Assembly: GCA_002433805.1 (NCBI GenBank)
Contig: DJIW01000043.1
Span: forward strand, 1-53,885
Direction of reading: 5' to 3'
From: Competibacteraceae bacterium UBA6584
GTDB taxonomy: Bacteria; Pseudomonadota; Gammaproteobacteria; Competibacterales; Competibacteraceae
DNA: 53,885 bases
Shown here: piece by piece, positions 9,032-17,243 of the stretch
How the letters are laid out: the number at the start of each line of letters is the position of its first letter
How positions within the stretch are numbered: the first letter of the stretch is position 1
The notes under the pieces: model-generated
The model's database searches: none
What the model saw: the letters and a program-made list of their open reading frames with translations, nothing else
Told to the model about the DNA's origin: nothing
Program-made: the position numbers and the translations under genes

Positions 9032-9346
9032 TCAATATTCGTTCAGCCGCGCGCTGCGTTCCTGATAGCGGGCGCGCAGGCAGCGCACGTCCGCGCCGCA
9101 GCTATCGCGGGCCACAATCCAGGAGCGTTGGTCCTGCCGGACCATCTCCGCGCGGCGCGGCGGCAGGCGTTTTAACAGCGAACGGTATTCCACCGCCAAG
9201 TCTTCATCCAGGCGATTGAGATTCGGATTGTCGCAGACCGCGATTTCGGCGGCGGTGTCGGCGCGGGTGCAATCGTAGCTGGCCGCCGTCGCGGCGAGCG
9301 GCAACAGACCGGCGCAGAAGAAAGCCAAGGACCAAGGTTTAAGCAT
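9032..9346 (-). CDS. Small secreted LprI-like (DUF1311) protein
   Basis: 104 residues with an N-terminal signal peptide (MLKPWSLAFFCAGLLPLAATAAS) and the LprI-type core: ASYDCTRADTAAEIAVCDNPNLNRLDEDLAVEY, then LLKRLPP and QRSWIVARDSC with further cysteines. Four conserved-looking Cys suggest two disulfides in the periplasm. Some members inhibit lysozyme; most are uncharacterised, so no function is asserted. It sits between the ABC permease and the amylase genes with short gaps, on the same strand. Confidence 0.75.
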   Translation of the reverse strand: MLKPWSLAFFCAGLLPLAATAASYDCTRADTAAEIAVCDNPNLNRLDEDLAVEYRSLLKRLPPRRAEMVRQDQRSWIVARDSCGADVRCLRARYQERSARLNEY

Positions 9347-9402
9347 ATCGAATCCTCCCGAGTGAGCAGCTTAACGGGGCTTTTTAGCCCTCGGTTTAAA
9401 GC

Positions 9403-9420
9403 TCGACGGTCAACCGTCGA
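9403..9420 (-). terminator. Hairpin overlapping the ABC permease stop codon
   Basis: Perfect 7-bp arms TCGACGG and CCGTCGA with loop TCAA span the stop codon at 9410-9412. A second small hairpin (GGGCT-TTTT-AGCCC) lies at 9377-9390. Neither has a good U-tract on the minus strand, so complete termination is doubtful; they may instead stabilise the end of the transporter mRNA. Confidence 0.35.
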
Positions 9421-10306
9421 AGGTGTCTTTACGACGCAATTTTAGTTGCAACAGGGTTGCGGCCAGAATCAGCGCGAACAGCACGAACGCCGTCGCCGAG
9501 GCATAACCCATATTCCACCAGCGGAAACCTTCCTCGTACATCAGCAAGACCACGCTGAGCGTACGGTTGGCCGGGCCGCCTTGGGTCATGACGTAGGGTT
9601 CCGCAAAGACCTGAAAGTAGCCGATCATGGTCATCAGCGCCACGAACAAAAAGGTCGGGCCGAGCAAAGGCAGCGTGATGTAGCGGAACTGCCGCCAGGC
9701 GCTGGCTCCGTCGATTTGCGCCGCCTCGTAAAGCGTGGGCGGGATATTTTGCAAGCCGGCGATGAAAATGATCATGTTAAAGCCGAAATTCTTCCACACC
9801 GCCATCAGGATGATCGCGGGCATCGCCCAGGCCGGATCGCCTAGCCAATCGATGGGTTGGATACCGATCAGGCTCAGGCCGTAGTTGAGCAGCCCGTAGC
9901 GCGGGTGGTAGAGATAGCGCCACACCACCGCCACCGCCACCAGCGTCGTCACCACCGGTAAAAAGAAGGCGGTGCGAAAAAAGCCCGGAAACCGGGTCAG
10001 GCGCGAATTGACCAACAGCGCCGCGCCGAGCGAGACCGCCACCGACAAAGGACCGCCGACCGCCACAAAATAAAAGGTGTTGCCGAGCGCGGTCCAAAAC
10101 AGCGGGCTTTGCAGCAGTTGCAGATAGTTGTTCAAGCCGACGAAGCGCAGCCGATCGAGATCGCCCAGCGCGTAGATGTCGAAATCGGTGAAGCTCAACA
10201 GCAGCGCCGCCAGCACCGGCAGAAAAAAGAACACGGCGATCAGCGCCAGCGCCGGGGCGAGGAAGGCCCAGGCGCTCAACGCGGCGTGGCGTTCGGGACC
10301 GATCAC
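9410..10306 (-). CDS. Sugar ABC transporter permease, MalF/UgpA type
   Basis: About 298 residues starting at a GTG (10306) that overlaps the upstream solute-binding gene by 4 bases (GTGA); longer in-frame extensions run into that gene and are not used. Six hydrophobic segments are visible, with the ABC-permease EAA loop in the form YEAAQIDGASAWRQFRYITLPLL. CUT1-type importers need two permeases and an ATPase. Only one permease is here and the next genes are unrelated, so the partner permease and the ATPase must be elsewhere or lost. Confidence 0.9.
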   Translation of the reverse strand: MIGPERHAALSAWAFLAPALALIAVFFFLPVLAALLLSFTDFDIYALGDLDRLRFVGLNNYLQLLQSPLFWTALGNTFYFVAVGGPLSVAVSLGAALLVNSRLTRFPGFFRTAFFLPVVTTLVAVAVVWRYLYHPRYGLLNYGLSLIGIQPIDWLGDPAWAMPAIILMAVWKNFGFNMIIFIAGLQNIPPTLYEAAQIDGASAWRQFRYITLPLLGPTFLFVALMTMIGYFQVFAEPYVMTQGGPANRTLSVVLLMYEEGFRWWNMGYASATAFVLFALILAATLLQLKLRRKDTFDG

Positions 10307-11580
10307 GGCGTCACCCCCCGCGCCAGCAGCCAGCGCCGTTTTTCCAGAATCCGATCCACGTCCCGATCCAGGGCGGCGAGGGCGGCGTCCGCCGTCATTT
10401 CGCGGCGTACCGCCACTTCGGCGTAATAGGCGATCCGGTTGGCGATGCGCTCCCATTCCGGAATCGGCGGCGTCGCCCGCAGCTGTTGCAACTGCTGGCG
10501 GAACGCTTGCGCGTGCCGGTTGCCGGCCAGCGCCGGATCGTTCCAGGCGGATTGGCGGGCCGGCAGATCGCCGGTCAATTGATAAAACCGCGCCTGCTGC
10601 GCCGGCTCGGCCAGAAATTCCAGCAGTTTCCAGGCCGCTTCCCGGCGGGGTGAGGTACGGCTGAGCGCCAGGCTCGCGCCGCCGGCCAGCGACACGCCGG
10701 CGTTGCCGTCGAAATCGGGCAAGGCGGCGGTGCTCCAGCGCGGTTGCAATTCGGCCGGCAACCGCCGCCCGAACTCGCCGATGTTCCACGGGCCGCTGAC
10801 GTAGATCGCAAAGGTTCCCTTGGCGAATTCCTGATAGAGGTTCGCCATTTGGGTGTTGCTGACCGGCGGGGCCAAACCCTGGTCGAACAAGTGCAGATAA
10901 GCCGCGAATGCCTGGCGAAACAGCGGGTTTTGAAAATCGCCGTATTGGTGGCGGTCGCGCAGCAGCGTCGCCCCGCGCTGCAAAGCCAAAATCACCGGCA
11001 ATTGCCATTCGTTGATCGGCAGCAAAATGGCATAGCGCCCGGAGCCGTCAGAACTTTTGAGCGCGCTCATCGCTTGCAGCCAACCGTCCCAGGTTGCGGG
11101 CGGCTCCGTGAAACCGGCGGCGGCCAGCAAATCGCTTCGATAGAAAAACAGTCGGGTGTCGACGTACCAAGGCAGGGCGAAGGTTTGGCTGTCCAAGCGG
11201 TTGGTGGCGAGGATGCCGGGGAAATAATCGGCCAGGGCGTCCGCCGGCCACCTTCGCAGCCGCTCGTCCAGCGGCTCGATGGCGCGCAAGGCCACGAATT
11301 CGGGAATCCAGGTATTGCCGAGCTGGAAAGCGTCCGGCATGGAATCGCCGGCATAGGCGGTGAGCAGTTTTTCGTGCGCCGCGCTCCAGGGGATCTGCTG
11401 CGCGCGCACCCGGATGCCGGGATGGCGGCGCTCGAATTCCGGCAGCAGCGCCTTGACCTGCTCGCCTTCCTGACCCATAGCCCAGAATTCCACGACGGTC
11501 GACCGGTCGGCGGAATCGCAGCCGGCGAGACTGAAGGTGAGGATGAGGCCGAGCAGGCACAGGCGAAATGAGGGCGACAT
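10303..11580 (-). CDS. Sugar ABC transporter solute-binding lipoprotein (CUT1, family 1)
   Basis: 425 residues from the ATG at 11580; the longer frame upstream to 11754 is rejected because MSPSFRLCLLGLILTFSLAGC is a clear lipoprotein signal with lipobox LAGC. The mature part follows the MalE/UgpB pattern: VVEFWAMG, LLPEFERRHPGI and GTFAIYVSGPWNIGEF. It captures a sugar or oligosaccharide in the periplasm and delivers it to the permease encoded 4 bases downstream. Substrate cannot be deduced, but the adjacent amylase makes maltodextrin plausible. It is divergent from the fmdB-like gene across 117 bp. Confidence 0.9.
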   Translation of the reverse strand: MSPSFRLCLLGLILTFSLAGCDSADRSTVVEFWAMGQEGEQVKALLPEFERRHPGIRVRAQQIPWSAAHEKLLTAYAGDSMPDAFQLGNTWIPEFVALRAIEPLDERLRRWPADALADYFPGILATNRLDSQTFALPWYVDTRLFFYRSDLLAAAGFTEPPATWDGWLQAMSALKSSDGSGRYAILLPINEWQLPVILALQRGATLLRDRHQYGDFQNPLFRQAFAAYLHLFDQGLAPPVSNTQMANLYQEFAKGTFAIYVSGPWNIGEFGRRLPAELQPRWSTAALPDFDGNAGVSLAGGASLALSRTSPRREAAWKLLEFLAEPAQQARFYQLTGDLPARQSAWNDPALAGNRHAQAFRQQLQQLRATPPIPEWERIANRIAYYAEVAVRREMTADAALAALDRDVDRILEKRRWLLARGVTP

Positions 11581-11697
11581 GGCTCTTAGTTTAGCTGCAA
11601 TCGCGGCACGGCAGGGCGAAGGGCTTGAAAAGCTTGTCCGCCATCCCCATACAATCTTATCAGATCGACCAACCGTTTCCCGCTCGCGAGGTGCGCC

Positions 11698-12003
11698 ATG
11701 CCTATTTACGAATACCGTTGCCAGTCCTGCAATCATGAATTGGAAGCGATGCAAAAGCTCAGCGATCCCGAATTGAGCGACTGTCCCACCTGCGGAAAAC
11801 CCGGTCTTAAGAAGCTGATTTCAGCCGTCGGCTTCCGGCTCAAGGGCAGCGGTTGGTATGAAACCGATTTCAAGAAGGGCGGCGCGCAAAAGAATGTGGC
11901 CAAGGAGGATTCAGCGCCCAAGGAAAGCAAGGAAAGCAGTTCTGGCGGAGCGGGCGACGGCGCGGGCGGTTGCGGCGCCTGTCCCGCCCCGGCGGCGACT
12001 TAG
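11698..12003 (+). CDS. FmdB-family zinc-ribbon protein
   Basis: 101 residues beginning MPIYEYRCQSCNHELEAMQK, with CxxC pairs at CQSC and CPTC forming one zinc ribbon, as in the FmdB putative regulator family. The C-terminal third is Gly/Ser/Lys-rich and ends with a second short cysteine cluster (CGACPAP). In many proteobacteria this gene lies just upstream of aspS, as it does here. Its precise role is unknown; regulation was proposed for the founding member. Confidence 0.85.
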   Translation: MPIYEYRCQSCNHELEAMQKLSDPELSDCPTCGKPGLKKLISAVGFRLKGSGWYETDFKKGGAQKNVAKEDSAPKESKESSSGGAGDGAGGCGACPAPAAT

Positions 12004-12390
12004 GGTGCCGGCGGGTGCTCCCCCGTTACCGAACGATCACTATGGCTTGCGAAGTCGTGCCGGAGTAAGAACCGGTATCCGTAAAGTAAGCCCCTCTCGC
12101 GGGCCAGGCGGGCCAATGCTGATGAGCGATCGGTCATCGATGGCGGCCGAGAGCGCGGGAAATGGAAACCGGCATTTCCGTCCCATCGCAGTGCCGTAAG
12201 CCAGCCAGGGACGTTGTTGGTGTTTGATTTTCAGAGTGACGATGCCCTCCCGACTCAGGAATCAGGCCGGTTGAACGCGGTTGCGGCTCGCTGGCCGAAT
12301 CCGTAACATCCCCCGTTCCGACGGGCGCGCCGCGCGGCGCGTCCTTCTCCGACGATCCAATTGCCCCGCTTGCAGACGGAAACCGAACCC
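12004..12390 (+). other. 387-bp non-coding stretch upstream of aspS, with a GC-rich hairpin
   Basis: I see no credible gene here. The notable element is a strong hairpin at 12323-12344: GGGCGCGCC, loop GCGC, GGCGCGTCC, giving 9 pairs with one G-U. It ends 46 bp before the aspS ATG and could affect aspS leader stability or act as attenuator or terminator for the fmdB-like gene; no T-tract follows. Confidence 0.4.
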
Positions 12391-14160
12391 ATGCGCAGCC
12401 ACTATTGCGGCCAAGTCACCGAAGCCTTGCTCGATCAAGATGTTACCCTCTGCGGCTGGGCGCACCGCCGCCGCGATCACGGCGGGGTGATCTTCATCGA
12501 CTTGCGCGATCGCGAGGGTTTGGTGCAGGTGGTGATCGATCCCGATGTGCCCGACGCCTTCGCCAACGCCGAACGGGTCCGCAACGAATACGTGCTGCGG
12601 GTGATCGGGCGGGTGCGCCGCCGCCCCGAAGGCACCGAAAACCCCAATCTCGCCACCGGCGTGATCGAAGTGCTGGCCCGCGAGTTGGAAATCATCAACC
12701 GCTCCGAACCGCTGCCGTTTCAACTTGATGATGAGGACACCTCCGAGGAGGTGCGGTTGCGCTATCGCTATCTCGACCTGCGCCGGCCGGTGATGCAGGA
12801 TCGGCTGCGGTTGCGCACTCGGGTAATCAGCGCCTTGCGCCGGTTTCTGGAAGATCACGGTTTCATGGACATCGAAACGCCGATGCTGACCAAAGCCACG
12901 CCCGAAGGCGCGCGCGATTATCTGGTGCCGAGCCGCACCCATCCCGGCAGCTTCTTCGCCTTGCCGCAGTCGCCGCAGCTGTTCAAGCAACTGCTGATGA
13001 TGGGCGGGCTGGACCGTTACTATCAGGTGGCGCGGTGTTTTCGCGACGAGGATTTGCGCGCCGACCGCCAGCCGGAATTCACCCAACTCGACATCGAAAC
13101 CTCGTTCCTGGACGAACAGGCCATCACCGACTTGATGGAAGCGATGATCCGGCGGATGTTCCAGGAGGTGCTGGGCGTCGAGTTGCCCGATCCGTTCCCC
13201 CGGATGCCCTACGAAACCGCGATGCAGCGCTACGGCTCCGACAAGCCGGACTTGCGCATCCCGCTGGAGCTGACCGAACTGTCGGATTTGATGGCCGGCG
13301 TGGAATTCAAGGTGTTCGCCAGCGCGGCGCAAGATCCCAAGGGCCGGGTGGCGGCGCTGCGGGTGCCGGGCGGCGGCAAAATCCCCCGCCGCGAAATCGA
13401 CGGCTATGCCGAATTCGTCGCCCGTTACGGCGCCAAGGGCTTGGCCTATATCAAGGTCAACGACACCAGCGCCGGCAGCAGCGGCCTGCAATCGCCCATC
13501 GTCAAATTCCTGCCCGATGAGGTGTTGACCAAGATTCTCAACCGCACCGGCGCGGAAAACGGCGATCTGATCTTCTTCGGGGCCGATAGCGCCAAGGTGG
13601 TTAACGACGCGCTCGGCGCGCTGCGGTTGCGGGTCGGAGCGGATCTCGGTTTGGTCAACGGCGACTGGGCGCCGCTGTGGGTGGTCAACTTCCCGATGTT
13701 CGAATGGGACGAGCAGGGGCGGCGCTGGAACGCCCTGCACCATCCCTTCACCGCGCCTCGGATCGAGGACCCGGTCGAGCTGCGCGCCAACCCCGAAAAC
13801 TGCCTGTCGCGGGCCTACGACATGGTGTTGAACGGCACCGAAATCGGCGGCGGTTCGGTGCGTATCCACCGCCCGGAGATGCAAAGCGCCGTATTCGAGC
13901 TGCTCGGCATCGAGGCCGAGGAAGCGCGGGTCAAATTCGGCTTTTTGCTGGATGCGCTCAAGTTGGGCTGTCCGCCGCACGGCGGGATCGCCTTCGGCCT
14001 GGATCGGCTGGTGATGTTGATGGTGGGAGCCAAGTCGATCCGCGAGGTCATGGCCTTTCCCAAGACCCAAACCGCCGCTTGCCCGCTCACCCAAGCGCCA
14101 GCCCCCGTCAGCGAGGCGCAATTGCGCGATCTCAATATCCGCCTGCGCCGCACGCCTTAA
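12391..14160 (+). CDS. aspS: Aspartyl-tRNA synthetase
   Basis: 589 residues from the ATG at 12391 (MRSHYCGQ), matching the bacterial AspRS start; an in-frame TTG at 12361 would add ten unconserved residues. An N-terminal OB fold (VTLCGWAHRRRDHGGVIFIDLRDREG) is followed by the class II core: motif 2 RCFRDEDLRADRQPEFTQLD, a bacterial GAD insert in the middle, and motif 3 GGIAFGLDRLVMLM. It charges tRNA-Asp. Length is normal. It begins a long plus-strand unit with nudB, mprF and acvB. No defect is seen. Confidence 0.98.
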   Translation: MRSHYCGQVTEALLDQDVTLCGWAHRRRDHGGVIFIDLRDREGLVQVVIDPDVPDAFANAERVRNEYVLRVIGRVRRRPEGTENPNLATGVIEVLARELEIINRSEPLPFQLDDEDTSEEVRLRYRYLDLRRPVMQDRLRLRTRVISALRRFLEDHGFMDIETPMLTKATPEGARDYLVPSRTHPGSFFALPQSPQLFKQLLMMGGLDRYYQVARCFRDEDLRADRQPEFTQLDIETSFLDEQAITDLMEAMIRRMFQEVLGVELPDPFPRMPYETAMQRYGSDKPDLRIPLELTELSDLMAGVEFKVFASAAQDPKGRVAALRVPGGGKIPRREIDGYAEFVARYGAKGLAYIKVNDTSAGSSGLQSPIVKFLPDEVLTKILNRTGAENGDLIFFGADSAKVVNDALGALRLRVGADLGLVNGDWAPLWVVNFPMFEWDEQGRRWNALHHPFTAPRIEDPVELRANPENCLSRAYDMVLNGTEIGGGSVRIHRPEMQSAVFELLGIEAEEARVKFGFLLDALKLGCPPHGGIAFGLDRLVMLMVGAKSIREVMAFPKTQTAACPLTQAPAPVSEAQLRDLNIRLRRTP

Positions 14161-14198
14161 CCGTTCGGGTGGACGAGCACACGCCAGCGCCGGGCGCG

Positions 14199-14654
14199 AT
14201 GCCGCCAGCGGGCGAGCGCGCCCGGCCGCGCTACAAACGTCCGGAATCGGTGTTGGTGGTGGTGTATACCGGGCTTCGCGAAGTGTTGGTGCTGCGCCGC
14301 CGCCAGCCGCCAGATTTCTGGCAATCGGTCACCGGCAGTTTGGAGTGGGAGGAAACCGATCCGCTTCAGACCGCGCGGCGCGAGTTGCGCGAGGAAACCG
14401 GGCTGGGCGATGAGGTAACCTTCCTCCGTTGCCGGACGGTCAACCGCTTTCCCATCGTCCCGCCCTGGCGCGACCGTTACGCGCCGGACGCGGTCGAAAA
14501 CCTCGAACACGTCTTTCACGCCCGCCTGCCGGAGCGCCAGCCCATCGTCTTGAATCCCGCCGAACACAGCGAACATGTCTGGCTGTCGCGCGCCGCCGCC
14601 GCCGCCCGCGTGACATCCTGGACCAATCGCGACGCCATTTTGCAACTGCCATGA
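14199..14654 (+). CDS. nudB: Dihydroneopterin triphosphate diphosphatase (Nudix)
   Basis: 151 residues from the ATG at 14199 (a GTG at 14169 is possible). Opening YKRPESVLVVVYT, then DFWQSVTGSLEWEE and the Nudix box ARRELREETGLG, matches NudB, and the length equals that of the E. coli enzyme. The family removes pyrophosphate from dihydroneopterin triphosphate early in folate synthesis. It lies between aspS (as in E. coli) and mprF, whose ATG overlaps its stop by 4 bases. The folA gene about 5 kb downstream on the same strand makes this a partial folate cluster. The Nudix box departs slightly from GX5EX7REUXEEXGU at the first positions, as in other NudB proteins. Confidence 0.85.
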   Translation: MPPAGERARPRYKRPESVLVVVYTGLREVLVLRRRQPPDFWQSVTGSLEWEETDPLQTARRELREETGLGDEVTFLRCRTVNRFPIVPPWRDRYAPDAVENLEHVFHARLPERQPIVLNPAEHSEHVWLSRAAAAARVTSWTNRDAILQLP

Positions 14655-17209
14655 AAAGGCTGCTCGGCCGCTTGAGCGGCCCGCTGATCGCGCTGGTCTT
14701 GTTCGGCGTCGCGCTGTGGCTGCTGCAACGGGCGTTAAATCAATACCGCTACCAGGATGTCGCCGCCTATTTTCGAGGCTTGCCGCCCTGGCAGTTGCTG
14801 GCCGCCCTGATCGCCACCGCGCTCGCGTACGGGGTCGCCACCGGCTACGACTGGCTGGCGTTGCGCTACATCCGCCGGCCGCTGCGCTGGCGTCAGGTCG
14901 GCTTCGCCGCCGCGCTCGCGTACGCTTTCAGCAATTCGGTCGGGCTGTCGATACTGGCGTCCGGATCGCTGCGCTACCGGCTGTATTCGAGTTGGGGGTT
15001 GACGGCGGTGGAAGTCGCCAAGATCGTCGCGTTCACGACCCTGACCTTTTGGCTGGGCATCCTGACGGTCGGCGGAGCCGTGCTGGCCTGGGATCCGCTG
15101 GATTTGCGGACCGTGCCGTATCTGAATCTGGACACCCACCGTTTGGGTTTGCTGATGCTGGCGTTGCCTCTGGGGTACGTGTTGGTGGGCAGTTGGCGTC
15201 GGCAGCCGCTCAAGCTGGGGCCGTGGCGGTTGCCGGCGATCCGCCCCCGCCTGTCGCTGCCGCAGTTGGCGGTCGGGGCGCTGGATTGGTTGATGGCCAG
15301 CGGGGTGCTCTACATTCTGATGGCGTCGCTGGGGCCGGTCAGCTACGGTCAGGTGCTGAGCGTGTTCTTGATCGCCCAGGTCGTCGGCTTGCTCAGTCAG
15401 GTGCCCGGCGGGTTGGGCGTGTTCGAATCGCTGGTGCTGCTGCTTTTGGGACACCGCCTCCCGGCCGCCGATCTGCTCGGCGCGCTGCTGGCGTATCGGG
15501 TGATCTATTATCTGATCCCGCTCGGGCTGGCGGCGGCCGCCCTCGGCGGCTACGAGTTGCGCCACCAGCGGGAAACCATCCTGTGGCTGCCGCGCATGAT
15601 GGGGCCGTGGGTGCCGGTGTTGCTGCCGCATGTCTTCGCGCTGCTGGCGCTGCTCGGCGGCGCGGTGCTGCTGTTCTCGGCGGTCACGCCAGGGGTGGAG
15701 ACGCGCTTGACGTGGCTGGAAAGCGCGCTGCCGCTGGCGGTGTTGGAAGTGTCCCATTTCGCCAGCAGCTTGGTGGGCGCGAGCCTGCTGTTGCTGGCGC
15801 GCGGCTTGCAACGGCGGCTCGACGCGGCGTGGTGGCTGGCGGTCGGCCTGTTGGCGGTCGGCATCGTCGCCTTGCTGCTCAAAGGGGTCGATTACGAGGA
15901 AGCGCTGTTTCTGAGTTTGTTGCTGGCGGGGTTGCTGCCTTCTCACCGGCAGTTTTACCGCCGCGCGTCGCTGTTTGGCGAGCGCTTTTCCGTCGCCTGG
16001 ATCAGCGCGGTCGCCGCCGTCCTGCTCGGCGCGATTTGGCTGGGCGTTTTCTCCTACAAGCACGTCGATTATTCCCACGCCTTATGGTGGTCCTTCAGCT
16101 TCGGCGGCGAAGGCGACGCCCCGCGATTTTTGCGCGCCGTGGCGGGCGCGTCGGGCTTGGCGCTGTTTTGGGGGATCGCGCGGCTGCTGCGGCCGGCCCC
16201 GTTCGAGCCGGCGTCGCCGGGGGCGGACGACATCGAACAGGCCCGCGCCATCGCCCGCGACTTCCCGCGCAGCTACGCCCATCTGGCGCTGCTGGGCGAT
16301 AAGGCGTTGCTGTTCGGGCAAGACCGTCAGAGTTTTTTGATGTACGCCGTCGAAGGCCGAACCTGGGTGGCGATGAGCGATCCGGTCGCCGCCCGCGAGG
16401 AGGACCGCCGCGAGCTGGCCTGGGCCTTCCGCGCGCTGTGCGAGCGCCACGGCGGTTGGCCGGTGTTTTATCAGGTGCATCCGGACTGTTTGGGCCTGTA
16501 TCTCGATTTGGGGCTGACGCTGCTGAAATTCGGCGAGGAGGCGCGGGTGCGGCTGGCGGATTTCAGCTTGAAGGGCAAGGCGCGCAAGGCGATGCGCAAC
16601 AACCTGCACCGGCTGGAGCGGGAAGGCCACCGCTTCGAAGTCGTCGACAGCGCCGCCGTGCCGGCCTTGTTGCCCCGGCTGCGCGCGGTTTCCGCCGCCT
16701 GGCTCGGCGAAAAAGGCAGTCGCGAGAAGCGGTTTTCGCTGGGGTTTTTCAACGAGACGTACTTACAGGGCGGATCGGTCGCGCTGGTCTGGCGCGCTTC
16801 GGAGCTGGTGGCGTTCGCCAATCTCTGGCAGGGCGGCGGCGAGGAACTGTCGGTGGATTTGATGCGCTATCCGCCCGACAGCTCGAACGGCCTGATGGAT
16901 TATCTGTTCGTGCAAATCATGTTGTGGGGCCGCGACCGAGGCTATGAATGGTTCAATTTGGGCATGGCGCCCTTGGCCGGTTTGGAAAATCGCAGTTTCG
17001 CGCCGCTTTGGAATCGGTTCGGGTCGCTGGTGTTCGGGCAGGGCGAGACGTTTTACAATTTTCGCGGCTTGTATCAGTACAAGGCTAAATTCGATCCTCG
17101 CTGGGAAGCGCGGTATCTGGCGACGCCGGGCGGCTTGATGCTGCCGCGCGTGCTGACCGACCTGACGGCGTTGATCGCCGGCGGTCTCAAGGGTGTGATG
17201 GTCAAATGA
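14651..17209 (+). CDS. mprF: MprF/LpiA: lysyl-phosphatidylglycerol synthase and flippase
   Basis: 852 residues starting MKRLLGRLSGPLIALVLFG at an ATG overlapping the nudB stop. The N-terminal two thirds contain many membrane segments with the flippase signature QVVGLLSQVPGGLGVFESL; the C-terminal about 300 residues are the cytosolic DUF2156/GNAT-like synthase, with LKGKARKAMRNNLHRLEREG and FNLGMAPLAGLENR. The enzyme transfers lysine from Lys-tRNA to phosphatidylglycerol and flips the product outward, lowering the envelope's negative charge and giving resistance to cationic peptides. Whether lysine or alanine is used here cannot be told. The acvB-like gene follows 34 bp later. Confidence 0.93.
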   Translation: MKRLLGRLSGPLIALVLFGVALWLLQRALNQYRYQDVAAYFRGLPPWQLLAALIATALAYGVATGYDWLALRYIRRPLRWRQVGFAAALAYAFSNSVGLSILASGSLRYRLYSSWGLTAVEVAKIVAFTTLTFWLGILTVGGAVLAWDPLDLRTVPYLNLDTHRLGLLMLALPLGYVLVGSWRRQPLKLGPWRLPAIRPRLSLPQLAVGALDWLMASGVLYILMASLGPVSYGQVLSVFLIAQVVGLLSQVPGGLGVFESLVLLLLGHRLPAADLLGALLAYRVIYYLIPLGLAAAALGGYELRHQRETILWLPRMMGPWVPVLLPHVFALLALLGGAVLLFSAVTPGVETRLTWLESALPLAVLEVSHFASSLVGASLLLLARGLQRRLDAAWWLAVGLLAVGIVALLLKGVDYEEALFLSLLLAGLLPSHRQFYRRASLFGERFSVAWISAVAAVLLGAIWLGVFSYKHVDYSHALWWSFSFGGEGDAPRFLRAVAGASGLALFWGIARLLRPAPFEPASPGADDIEQARAIARDFPRSYAHLALLGDKALLFGQDRQSFLMYAVEGRTWVAMSDPVAAREEDRRELAWAFRALCERHGGWPVFYQVHPDCLGLYLDLGLTLLKFGEEARVRLADFSLKGKARKAMRNNLHRLEREGHRFEVVDSAAVPALLPRLRAVSAAWLGEKGSREKRFSLGFFNETYLQGGSVALVWRASELVAFANLWQGGGEELSVDLMRYPPDSSNGLMDYLFVQIMLWGRDRGYEWFNLGMAPLAGLENRSFAPLWNRFGSLVFGQGETFYNFRGLYQYKAKFDPRWEARYLATPGGLMLPRVLTDLTALIAGGLKGVMVK

Positions 17210-17243
17210 GCGCAACGCGCAATCAAACCGTGAGTGAACCCGC

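Noticed and set aside
10307..11008. Long N-terminal extension of the ABC permease frame into the binding-protein gene
   Set aside because: The extension has no similarity to permeases and overlaps the solute-binding gene; the GTG at 10306 gives a normal permease with a 4-base overlap.
12262..14121. 619-codon open frame antisense to aspS
   Set aside because: It mirrors the GC-rich third-position bias of aspS, has low-complexity His/Gln/Gly-rich composition and no recognisable domain; aspS is unambiguous.
14735..16078. 447-codon open frame antisense to mprF
   Set aside because: Gln/Arg/Pro-rich shadow of membrane-helix codons, with no domain or start signal.
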